Part shown: positions 41,325-49,274 of the stretch, piece after piece
How positions within the stretch are numbered: position 1 is the stretch's first letter
Layout of the letters: the number at the start of each line of letters is the position of its first letter
Assembly (NCBI RefSeq): GCF_000426485.1
Contig: NZ_AUFL01000008.1
Location: 1-64,000, forward strand
Direction of reading: 5' to 3'
Length of the DNA: 64,000 bases
Source of the DNA: Indolivaga capnocytophagoides DSM 22835
Lineage (GTDB): Bacteria; Bacteroidota; Bacteroidia; Bacteroidales; Dysgonomonadaceae
Made by a program: the position numbers and the translations under genes
The notes under the pieces: model-generated
Seen by the model: only the letters and a program-made list of their open reading frames with translations
What the model was told of the DNA's origin: nothing
Database searches by the model: none

Positions 41325-41740
41325 TGTATTATATATAATAAAAGAAGGTAATTTCCCTGAGAATATTTATTACAAATATATTATTTATTTTCGAAAAGAG
41401 ACCTTTATACTGTAAAATCATAAATAATGATCATCTTAAAAACAAACACTTAGGAGAACTGGCTTTGATTTTAAAGCATTAACTCTTCTAAAATAGAAAG
41501 TCAAATAAAATTAAAGAAAGATGTTGAATAGTAGGTGATTATATTTAAATGATATTGTTTCTATAATTTCCTGTTTTTCGTTGTTGAACTCATCTTTTAT
41601 GTTTTCTGTGATGAGTTTCTTAAACTGTATCTCATCAAAAAAAGCTAAAGTTTTGAGACTAGGCTCGATGTTCACTGACTTTATTTTGATATCAAAATCA
41701 GATGTTTTTGAGAATCATCAAAACTCTAATCATAATATTA
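41320..41740. other. Intergenic region with an orphan coding fragment
   Basis: The left half holds no gene. The right half (41511-41711) holds a minus-strand open frame without a normal start, listed separately. Confidence 0.5.
41511..41675 (-). pseudogene. Possible truncated coding fragment after ibrB
   Basis: The minus-strand frame reads KSVNIEPSLKTLAFF, DEIQFKKLITENIKDEF, then ends FNIFL. It is open from about 41711, has only a GTG (41675) as a start, and follows ibrB by 65 bases. Its composition looks coding (charged helices), but I recognise no family. It may be the C-terminal end of a gene cut when the ibr operon arrived, or a small gene of its own. Confidence 0.3.
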
Positions 41741-42397
41741 TTATTTATCGTTAATATTTCTTATTGAGAATTCCCTTGATTTAAACAATTCTGCAATTCC
41801 TGTGAGTTGTTTCAAGCGTAGGATCTCATCTATATCCATGCCTATATGCTTGGAAATCCAGACTGCTGATTTTCCTGAAGTAATTAATTCCCGTACAATT
41901 TCTGACATTAGCGTTATATCATGAGTCCCTCTTGCCCTATTATGGCGTATTGTTGATGCCATCCTTTGACTTAATTCCCGTTTAGATTCGCGTATATAAG
42001 TAACCGGAAGCCGGCCGAGTGTACTCCCGCTTATTTTCTTTGAACTCTGTTCCGCCTTTCTGCGGTGAAATCCGTCCACAATACGGATTGTTCCTTTTTC
42101 GGGACTGCCGACAATAGGCATTGTATAACCGTCTTCTTCTATAGAGGTAATTAATAAGTTCATTTCAGGAGGGGCTACACTATTGGGATTGTAATCATTC
42201 CCTTCCACATCTTCTGATTTTTCCCAAGCGACAAAATCTACAGGGTGATGCTTCATCGGACTAATTTCATGTAGCATAGACCTGACATAATTTAAAGTAT
42301 CGATTTTGTCATTCACATTCTCAATTCTCTCAATATACTGACAAATATTTTCTACTGTCTGTAAAAAAGCTTCTTTAGGATAGTTCTGATGGTTCAT
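41741..42397 (-). CDS. ParB-like nuclease domain protein (IbrB-like)
   Basis: 218 residues with a ParB/sulfiredoxin-fold domain: NDYNPNSVAPPEMNLL, then the motif DGFHRRKA (108-115), followed by a helical part (about 150-200) that may bind DNA. In E. coli, IbrB pairs with the PAPS-reductase-like IbrA, as here, where the genes overlap by 4 bases. IbrAB was described as an activator of immunoglobulin-binding protein genes; the biochemical role is unsettled. It is the last gene of a four-gene operon. Confidence 0.75.
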   Translation of the reverse strand: MNHQNYPKEAFLQTVENICQYIERIENVNDKIDTLNYVRSMLHEISPMKHHPVDFVAWEKSEDVEGNDYNPNSVAPPEMNLLITSIEEDGYTMPIVGSPEKGTIRIVDGFHRRKAEQSSKKISGSTLGRLPVTYIRESKRELSQRMASTIRHNRARGTHDITLMSEIVRELITSGKSAVWISKHIGMDIDEILRLKQLTGIAELFKSREFSIRNINDK

Positions 42398-43698
42398 AAT
42401 ATTTCCTGGTATTTCCTGATTAATTCCTGTTGTTTCAGTATCTGCTTTTTAGTCAAAGAAAATGACAGAGTTCTGCATGTAATATCATTTTTAAGAATGG
42501 CCATACACATCCGTCTCCAGGAAAGGAAATCTGTTTTATTATCCAGCCCGGGCAATACGTCGGGTATCGTTTTGAAACGAACGACATCCTTATCTCCTTT
42601 TCCTCGCTTACTGTATTTATGGGTATTAATAATCATGTCTGGATCAAGTTCAAGAATATCTTCATCGCTAACAGGGGAACCTACTTGGTTCCAGTAACGA
42701 ATAAACTTTATAAACTTGACTGTATATATTTTTCTTGTTTCATCAGGAAGTGTTTTTAACAGAAACTTACAATAACTCTTCCATGTATGTCCTTGGGGGA
42801 GTTTTATTTTCCCCATGCCCAATGCTTTGGTTCCGCAGTAGATATTTCCAAAATTAGCACCACTGACCCGATCGACTACCTTTACCCATGTTTCCGGTTC
42901 GAGTTCTTTGAAAAGATTTAACCCAGCCTTTTGTTCGTCACCATAGGGTTCGCAAATCCGCATTTTAGATAAAGGAACTCCAGCCTTATAGAACAAATCA
43001 TAGATAGTGTTATATAGCTTACGGAATTTACCATTATAAGTCCATATATCTTCTGTGCGCCAATCGCTTATAGGATAAAAATTATAAGTTGTATTTGTTA
43101 TTCTGGTCGAATACCTTTGGCTTTTATAAGATACTTTATCTCTTCTGGATATGGCATGATAACGATTCAGGCTTTCGTCGGCACGTATGCCTATCAGGCA
43201 GGCGGTTCTTTTGCTTCCATGCTTATGAGCATACCAATCCCCAAAATGCAAAGCAAATTCTTCAAAAGTCATATTCTCTTTGTAAAAATCGAAGGAATGG
43301 TTATTACTGTTAATTATAAAATTATGTTCGGGCATCGGACGTACCCATTTAGCTTTTTTGTCTGGATCCCAAAAGATCCAGAAAGGTTCATACATAGAAA
43401 CTGCATTCGTTGTTATCATAGGAAGGCATACCCAATAAGGCTCTATTAAATCAAGGTTGCCGAGAAACATCCGTTCGATAAATTCGACAGTCCTTTTATA
43501 TGAGGCCTCCACGTCCATATATAATACTCCGACTTTCCGCTTTATATCATGCTTGCGCATATAGTCCAGAACTATATTCAGCATTACACCACTATCCTTA
43601 CCTCCGGAAAAAGCCAGGTATATATTTTCAAATTCAGAAAAGATATATTCGATACGATCCAGAGTTATCTCATATACATTTTTCGTATATTCTTTCAT
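42394..43698 (-). CDS. Phosphoadenosine phosphosulfate reductase-like protein (IbrA, DUF3440)
   Basis: 434 residues. The N-terminal ATP-pyrophosphatase domain has the PP-loop AFSGGKDSGVML (31-36 is the SGGKDS core), GIRADESLNR (170-179) and YPISDWRTEDIW (208-219). It lacks the sulfonucleotide-binding C-terminal cysteine motif of true assimilatory PAPS reductases as far as I can see. The fold also occurs in DndC of DNA phosphorothioation, so nucleotide or nucleic-acid modification is possible. It overlaps both neighbours by 4 bases, giving tight translational coupling. Confidence 0.8.
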   Translation of the reverse strand: MKEYTKNVYEITLDRIEYIFSEFENIYLAFSGGKDSGVMLNIVLDYMRKHDIKRKVGVLYMDVEASYKRTVEFIERMFLGNLDLIEPYWVCLPMITTNAVSMYEPFWIFWDPDKKAKWVRPMPEHNFIINSNNHSFDFYKENMTFEEFALHFGDWYAHKHGSKRTACLIGIRADESLNRYHAISRRDKVSYKSQRYSTRITNTTYNFYPISDWRTEDIWTYNGKFRKLYNTIYDLFYKAGVPLSKMRICEPYGDEQKAGLNLFKELEPETWVKVVDRVSGANFGNIYCGTKALGMGKIKLPQGHTWKSYCKFLLKTLPDETRKIYTVKFIKFIRYWNQVGSPVSDEDILELDPDMIINTHKYSKRGKGDKDVVRFKTIPDVLPGLDNKTDFLSWRRMCMAILKNDITCRTLSFSLTKKQILKQQELIRKYQEIL

Positions 43699-44093
43699 AT
43701 AACCTTAGCCATTTTAAAATATTTAGTTCCTTCTTTTTCCATAGAGAATCCCATTTCTTCGAGAAGTCCCATATCAGAGTTGTCTGCTACAAAGGTGATG
43801 AGTGTTCCCTTTTCAATATCATTAAAAACCCGTTCTAAGAGCTGCTTTAATACATCCTTGTCCTGCCATGTAAAATCATTGCATAAACGGTTATTCACAA
43901 TAGAAATAAAACCGGTTACCATATTCTTTCCCTTAATGGAAATATACCAAAGATGGTCTTCCGTGTTCTTGAAAGGATAACCGCCATTTAAGCGAATAAC
44001 TTCCGGATTCATAACAAATGGCGCGATTAATTCATATAAACGGTGATCTGTACCCCAGATTTTTTCTATTCTTGTATCCCCATTCCTATCCAT
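43695..44093 (-). CDS. Small GNAT-like protein of the ibr operon
   Basis: 132 residues. The strand-helix pattern resembles an N-acetyltransferase fold: WYISIKGKNMVTGFISIVN (two strands), a central helix DVLKQLLERVF, ITFVADNSDMGLLEEMGF (typical GNAT end, helix then EEMGF) and a final strand TKYFKMAKV. A clear acetyl-CoA-binding Q/RxxGxG/A loop is not evident, so activity is doubtful. The phage Mu DNA-modification protein Mom has a GNAT-like fold, which makes this partnership interesting, but no direct similarity can be claimed. Confidence 0.5.
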   Translation of the reverse strand: MDRNGDTRIEKIWGTDHRLYELIAPFVMNPEVIRLNGGYPFKNTEDHLWYISIKGKNMVTGFISIVNNRLCNDFTWQDKDVLKQLLERVFNDIEKGTLITFVADNSDMGLLEEMGFSMEKEGTKYFKMAKVI

Positions 44094-44113
44094 CGTATCA
44101 TATTTTTTTGTAT

Positions 44114-45805
44114 CTATAGATCTTCAACAAATTCTTTCAGCATCTGGCGATTTGCGAATAACCGGTTGATTTGATTAACCAGTTTTTCTTTCCTTGCCAG
44201 ATTCTCTATGATGTTTTTGTCAATTCCACTATTCGTTATAAAACGTTTAATCGAGGTGTTACGGGATATTCCGTTATCCCTGATATAAGACAATTCTCTT
44301 TTGTAACCTTTGTATTTAAAGGAAAGTGAAAAGAATATGATTTCACAAGGTTTATTAATTCCTCTCAAACAAAGCTCCCTGACATTCAATGTTGAAATAA
44401 GATATTTTTTATTATTTCGAATGAATTGCATTTTCTCAGCTGCTCTTTCCTTTTTGTTTTTACCACAAAAAACAGCACATTGTTTTCGTCCCCAGAAGTT
44501 GATTAATAAATCAATCTCAAAAAGATATTTACAAAAGACAACAACCTGGGATTTATATGATGTGAATTTTTCAAAAAGCGATAATTTATTTGTCACATAA
44601 TTACCGCCCTTTAATTTAGTGGGAATATAACCACATACAATCCGTTCCATTTCACCCATTATTCGAAAAATATCATATAATCTGATTTCATATCTTTCGA
44701 TAAGTGTTAATAATTCGTTTTTTTTCTTTTTATATAGCTCCTTTTGTATAGCGGTTAACTCACATATATATGTTTTGATTATCAGGTCTGTCTCTATATT
44801 TTCTTCTTCCTGCATAGAGTACGTATAAGGTTCAGCCAGACTGGTCAGGTAAGCCAGGTTCTTATATCCCAGTATTTGACTTCCGCCTATTCCTCCATAG
44901 ATTATGTGCTTTTTAGAAAAATCCTCCCAATGATAATAACCGAGTATATCTTTATTGAGAATACGATACTGCATATAAATATCATGGATATTATTTAAAA
45001 TCAGAGAATCCGTCATCATTAATTTATAATTACACTTGTCTGCTATTTCCATCATCCGCAATGAGCGTACAGCTTCAGGTGATTTGAATAGGTGGCAGTC
45101 ATCAATAATAATCATTGTCTGTGAATCAACAGATTCAAGTAGTGCCTCATGGGTAATGATATCAAAACTCAAACTTTCTACTGATACCAGAAAGACGGGA
45201 AGCTTAATATCAGGCCATTGGGTATTCAGATCCTTCTCAAGATCGGGAATTCGAGCATTAGACAAGAAGATGTATAACTTTTTAATCCTTTTATTCCTAT
45301 AACGTATCAAAGCCAGAGTGATCGACAAGAACCATTTGTCCATCCAGTTTCCGGATAACAATATCGATACTTTCATCTTGCACAGGAACCGAAGTGCACC
45401 AGCCAGGTGAGGTGTTATATTTCTCAAAATAGGAAAAAGATTGTCTTTGAGCCTAATTGCTAAAGGGATATTTCGGTATATCAATTCACAATTGAATATA
45501 ATTTCATGAAACTGATCCTCGATCATTGATCTGATACGATCGGTTTCCTGCCTGCACCACATAGCCGTATAATCATTTGAAGAGACGTTAACATTTAGCC
45601 TTAGGCTGTCATTGACAACTTCAAAATAAAGCTTTGTTCTTACTTTAAAAGGAGCATAGTTAAGTAAAAGGGGTACATATACTCGGCAACCCATATAAGC
45701 GTTATGATAAAGTTTGGCCCCTCTTATTCTGCTTAGCAACTCTATGAGAATCGGTGGTACTATCATTGATTTTATCTTGTGTTCTGTGTTCTGGTAGACA
45801 ATCAA
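44114..45805 (-). CDS. Degenerate SNF2-type helicase-like protein
   Basis: 563 residues, first gene of the ibr operon. Spacing follows SNF2 ATPases: the motif I place reads SGNWMDKWFLS (151-161) instead of GxGKT; motif II is IIIDDCHLFKSPEAVRSL (232-249) instead of DEAH/DECH; motif III is LMMTDSLILNNIHDIYMQYR (262-281) instead of LTGTPxxNN. The second helicase half (about 405-530) keeps VVVFCKYLFEIDLL and SIKRFI but lacks the motif VI arginines. It is therefore probably unable to hydrolyse ATP and may act as a DNA- or nucleosome-like scaffold binder. The fold assignment is inference from motif order. Confidence 0.55.
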   Translation of the reverse strand: MIVYQNTEHKIKSMIVPPILIELLSRIRGAKLYHNAYMGCRVYVPLLLNYAPFKVRTKLYFEVVNDSLRLNVNVSSNDYTAMWCRQETDRIRSMIEDQFHEIIFNCELIYRNIPLAIRLKDNLFPILRNITPHLAGALRFLCKMKVSILLSGNWMDKWFLSITLALIRYRNKRIKKLYIFLSNARIPDLEKDLNTQWPDIKLPVFLVSVESLSFDIITHEALLESVDSQTMIIIDDCHLFKSPEAVRSLRMMEIADKCNYKLMMTDSLILNNIHDIYMQYRILNKDILGYYHWEDFSKKHIIYGGIGGSQILGYKNLAYLTSLAEPYTYSMQEEENIETDLIIKTYICELTAIQKELYKKKKNELLTLIERYEIRLYDIFRIMGEMERIVCGYIPTKLKGGNYVTNKLSLFEKFTSYKSQVVVFCKYLFEIDLLINFWGRKQCAVFCGKNKKERAAEKMQFIRNNKKYLISTLNVRELCLRGINKPCEIIFFSLSFKYKGYKRELSYIRDNGISRNTSIKRFITNSGIDKNIIENLARKEKLVNQINRLFANRQMLKEFVEDL

Positions 45806-46171
45806 ATTTACAGAATTTTTTATTTAAATACAATTTGTTAAAAATAAATATTCAGGTGAAGTTTGATTTTTTTATAATTTATTAGCAATCCTGTAATCCA
45901 TATTGTCTAATCTGGTTGATGTATCCATAGGATCTATTTCTGTTTTTTTCGGAAAGATGTGTCTGTATATTTTCTGCAGGTTTTCTTTAAATTGAATTCC
46001 AAAATTTAGAGATTCTTATTGTCCGGAATTGTTCAAAAAAGCACTTTGATAGTTCTATTATGTGGTCAATTGTATTGTTTTTATCTTTTTATATTATTCT
46101 GAATTGTTCCAAATTTTTATTTTTATACTTTAGTAAGCCGCAAACTGAATATTTAATATTTATAATTGATT
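45806..46171. other. Divergent intergenic region between the ibr operon and the AraC gene
   Basis: Very AT-rich, with no gene. It holds the GTTC direct repeat at 46031-46055. Promoters for both directions should lie here. Confidence 0.5.
46031..46055 (+). promoter_or_regulatory. GTTC-N17-GTTC direct repeat before the AraC gene
   Basis: GTTC at 46031 and 46052 are 21 bases apart (two helical turns) with the spacer AAAAAAGCACTTTGATA. The same spacing and similar spacer occur at 47829-47853 and 48969-48993, suggesting one AraC-type operator. Confidence 0.5.
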
Positions 46172-47047
46172 ATGAATAAAAAAGAAATATGGAAGTCGAA
46201 ACAAACAACTAGGTTAGATTTAAAGAAACTAGGTTATCTGAATAATTTTATTTTATTAAAAAATCCGGACGCGGAATATCGAGTAAATGAACCTTACGTG
46301 TTTGAGGAGATTACTTTTGCTTTGTGCACAAAAGGCTATGCAAGTATCAAAATAAATATGGAGGAATATGCGATAGAAGAAGAGTCTATCCTTATTATCC
46401 CATCTGACCATTTGATAGAATTGATATCAAAAAGTGATGATCTGGAGCTCAAAACTTTATTCTTTTCTTTTGATTTTATATCTGACCTTAATTTACATAA
46501 CCGTTATGGGATTATTGAAAAAACGCTAAGAACCCCTAGTTTAAAAGTTTCACAAAAGGATATGTATATCCTGATAGAATTCCATTCACTGATATTGCAT
46601 TTATATGACAGTGATAGCGATGATGTAACTCTTCGAGAGAGCATGATAAAAGGGGTATTATCCGGATACTTGACTAAGATTAGCAGCCTATATATGTCTA
46701 TCGACTTAAATCAATCTAAAATCCAGGTAGATAAGAACAATGTCATGAAGCAATTTATAGACTTGATTGGAATATACCACAAAGAAGATCGAACGGTTAA
46801 TTTTTATGCAGATAAAATGAATATGACAGCACGTGGTCTTTCTCAAAATGTTTATAAGGCAACAGGGAGGACAGCTTTAGTTTGGATTAATGATTTTGTC
46901 ATAACTAAAATAAAAGTTTTATTAAGAACAACCAACCTGACGGCTACACAAATCTCAGATGAGTATAATTTTCCTACTCCATCTTTATTCGGACGATTCT
47001 TTAAAAAGCATACAGGTTTGACTCCTAATGATTTCAGGCATAGTTGA
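46172..47047 (+). CDS. AraC family transcriptional regulator
   Basis: 291 residues from ATG 46172 (a TTG at 46166 adds two). The N-terminal half resembles a cupin sensor (YVFEEITFALCTKGYASIKI), and the C-terminal ~100 residues hold two helix-turn-helix motifs ending FGRFFKKHTGLTPNDFR, the AraC signature. It faces away from the ibr operon. The 21-bp-period GTTC repeat in its promoter and in those of the two outer-membrane genes downstream suggests that it controls them and itself. Confidence 0.85.
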   Translation: MNKKEIWKSKQTTRLDLKKLGYLNNFILLKNPDAEYRVNEPYVFEEITFALCTKGYASIKINMEEYAIEEESILIIPSDHLIELISKSDDLELKTLFFSFDFISDLNLHNRYGIIEKTLRTPSLKVSQKDMYILIEFHSLILHLYDSDSDDVTLRESMIKGVLSGYLTKISSLYMSIDLNQSKIQVDKNNVMKQFIDLIGIYHKEDRTVNFYADKMNMTARGLSQNVYKATGRTALVWINDFVITKIKVLLRTTNLTATQISDEYNFPTPSLFGRFFKKHTGLTPNDFRHS

Positions 47048-47145
47048 GTTTTATACCACGGTTTTCTAAGAAAAAGAAGACAAAGAGATTAAGTTGCAGA
47101 ACAACTAATCTTTTGTCTTGTCTTATGACTTCTAATTAAATATTC

Positions 47146-47721
47146 TCAGAAAATATAAAATATACTTGCTTGTAATACACTGTTTTTAAAGTCCGGCTTT
47201 ATATTAGAGGAGTCAAATTTTCCAACTTTAGTTAGCCCAGTATAATATCTTGCTCCAATCCCAAGGTTCTTAAATTGATAACCTATACCTCCGGCAATGC
47301 CGGCATCTACCTTATCTGCAAATTCATCAAACCCGGTATCTTTTACATCAGAGACCAGCATATTGAATTGAGGTCCGGCTTCAATATAAATACCGATGCT
47401 GGTTTTATATTTTAATAGAATAGGAACTGAGATATATGACAGTTCCAGCTTATCTTTATCGAAAAGACTATTGTCGCCTTTAATTTCTGCACCTTGTGTT
47501 GAGAAGAGAAACTCCTGCTGAACCGATAAGCCTTTGATCAAATCAAAGCCAACTATAGCTCCTGCATGAAAACCCATCAATGGATCTGTGTCAAAATTTG
47601 CATTGGTAAAATTACTGTAATTACCACCGGCTTTAATTCCGAAATGGAGACGGCTCAAAATACTCTGAGCTGAAGCTCCGGTTGATACTATTACTAAAAG
47701 AATTAAAAGAATTTTTTTCAT
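47146..47721 (-). CDS. PorT-family outer-membrane beta-barrel protein
   Basis: 191 residues: signal peptide ending SAQS, then an 8-strand barrel pattern of alternating hydrophobic and aromatic residues (LHFGIKAGGNYSNFT, GFHAGAIVGFDL, YISVPILLKYKT, GIYIEAGPQFNML) ending in YIF, with the C-terminal Phe usual for outer-membrane barrels. Proteins of this type are named for PorT, but most have no known function. A GTTC direct repeat lies about 110 bases upstream. Confidence 0.75.
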   Translation of the reverse strand: MKKILLILLVIVSTGASAQSILSRLHFGIKAGGNYSNFTNANFDTDPLMGFHAGAIVGFDLIKGLSVQQEFLFSTQGAEIKGDNSLFDKDKLELSYISVPILLKYKTSIGIYIEAGPQFNMLVSDVKDTGFDEFADKVDAGIAGGIGYQFKNLGIGARYYTGLTKVGKFDSSNIKPDFKNSVLQASIFYIF

Positions 47722-47828
47722 AACATCTCTTTTTTATTAATTACTTATTGATATTGGACTCAATCTATTTCAGAAAAATTATATCTTTTCCTGATTACAA
47801 AGATCAACCCTTTTGCCCGATATTTTTC

Positions 47829-47853
47829 GTTCTAAAAATGTCCTTTTTTGTTC
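47829..47853 (-). promoter_or_regulatory. GTTC-N17-GTTC direct repeat before the PorT-like gene
   Basis: Plus strand GTTC at 47829 and 47850, 21 bases apart, spacer TAAAAATGTCCTTTTTT. It closely matches the copy at 48969-48993. Confidence 0.55.
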
Positions 47854-47927
47854 CAAAAAGACATTTTAAATAAATTGAAAATATTCAATAAGTACTATTT
47901 CCTCTAATTCAATTATCCGGATATAAA

Positions 47928-48911
47928 TTAGAACCCGAATCTGTCCAGTTTCTGTTTAGTCTCATTTAATGTTTTATTAACGAACTTATTACCCCAGTTA
48001 AATCGTTTTATAAATGTAAGTTGTATGTTGAACTCATTTACACTCAGGTTATCTTTTCCATCAATAAATAGATACACGCGGTTATAATAAGAAGATAGAC
48101 CGAAAGACCATGAATCCAGATTATAGCCTGCAGCGATACGGCTGTTTAGTGTCGGATAGATCTTCATCTTCTCATTAAATATTTGTTTGGGATTATTATG
48201 TCCCAAATTGACTCCCAGATCGAGAGACCCTGTAACAAACCATGATTTGCCCAATACCCATGAATATGCATATCCTCCGGTGATTCCGAATTGTATATTT
48301 TCATGAAGACTCTCCATATTAGAAAATAATTTCAGGGTGTCAGTGTTAAGCTTTGTGTAATAAACAGCTGCTCCCAGAAGAAAGCTCCCCGCTGACTTTA
48401 GTTGTTGCTCGTTTTGATTGAATGCCGCTTTGTAGGAAAATTTCTTATTATTAAAAACCCATTGAAAAGTCCCTCCATACATATGAAGTTTCATTTTTGG
48501 GTATGTTGTATAAGCTCCATCGGGATTCATTATTTCATTATAAAATCCGGTATGTTGTTGTAAAGATAAAGTGTATGCAAACTTCCGCCTATAACCGTAA
48601 TACTGAAGTTCGAGTGAATTTGTTTTTCCTTTTTCAGGATCCCTTAGAAACCCAATCCTGCGGCTGAAGGCAAATGAATAATTCTTCCATGATGCACCTA
48701 TACCTATTCCTACCGGAGCATTGATCCGGTATATGAGCCCGATGTATTCTTGTTTAGTCATTTTATCGAGACCCGAAATCTTTGTTGTTATATAAGAGCG
48801 GGCAGAGAAATCCTGATTAAAAGAGCTTATGTATGTACTGTCTACCTGAGAATAAACGTTAAGACTGGATAATAAAATTGGAAGAAGAAATAATAAACGG
48901 ATGTTTAACAT
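47928..48911 (-). CDS. Outer-membrane beta-barrel protein, DUF6268-like
   Basis: 327 residues with a signal peptide ending NVYSQ and a run of amphipathic strands with many aromatics (GASWKNYSFAFSRRIGF, LELQYYGYRRKFAYTLSLQQ, WFVTGSLDLGVNLG). The end QKLDRFGF places Phe at the C-terminus. Its role is unknown. It shares the GTTC direct repeat with its two neighbours, so it probably belongs to the same AraC regulon. Confidence 0.6.
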   Translation of the reverse strand: MLNIRLLFLLPILLSSLNVYSQVDSTYISSFNQDFSARSYITTKISGLDKMTKQEYIGLIYRINAPVGIGIGASWKNYSFAFSRRIGFLRDPEKGKTNSLELQYYGYRRKFAYTLSLQQHTGFYNEIMNPDGAYTTYPKMKLHMYGGTFQWVFNNKKFSYKAAFNQNEQQLKSAGSFLLGAAVYYTKLNTDTLKLFSNMESLHENIQFGITGGYAYSWVLGKSWFVTGSLDLGVNLGHNNPKQIFNEKMKIYPTLNSRIAAGYNLDSWSFGLSSYYNRVYLFIDGKDNLSVNEFNIQLTFIKRFNWGNKFVNKTLNETKQKLDRFGF

Positions 48912-48968
48912 TTTTGAGAGAGTTTTTTATAAAACACAAAGATTAATTATTCTTCCTTTTTTTTAACT

Positions 48969-48993
48969 GTTCAATAAGTGTCTTTTTTTGTTC
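48969..48993 (-). promoter_or_regulatory. GTTC-N17-GTTC direct repeat before the DUF6268-like gene
   Basis: Plus strand GTTC at 48969 and 48990, 21 bases apart, spacer AATAAGTGTCTTTTTTT, then CCAAAATG. It lies about 60 bases upstream of the start codon. Confidence 0.55.
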
Positions 48994-49179
48994 CAAAATG
49001 TATTTCTAACTAGCATTTTCTCAAGCTTAAAATGACTTCGTATCGGTAGTCTTCTTGTAAAAGGGTCTTTATCGAACAAAAAATTTCCGGCCTGATATAC
49101 TCTCTTTGTATTAAAATAAAACAAGTTTATGTTTTATTTATAATTTTAATTTTTAACAATAAGGTAGTATAACTATTAA

Positions 49180-49212
49180 AGCTATAAGTAACTTAAATCG
49201 TTACTTATAGCT
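49180..49212 (-). terminator. Terminator of the susC-susD-hydrolase unit
   Basis: A perfect 13-bp stem AGCTATAAGTAAC/GTTACTTATAGCT with a 7-base loop lies 63 bases beyond the hydrolase stop. Confidence 0.65.
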
Positions 49213-49274
49213 GATTATTGATCGTATTTTAATAAGATGAGATTCGAGATATTCAGACAAGATCAAATTGCCTA

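Larger units (their letters stand above)
48912..49274. other. Intergenic region before the utilisation locus
   Basis: It holds the GTTC direct repeat (48969-48993) and a terminator hairpin (49180-49212); no gene is seen. Confidence 0.5.
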
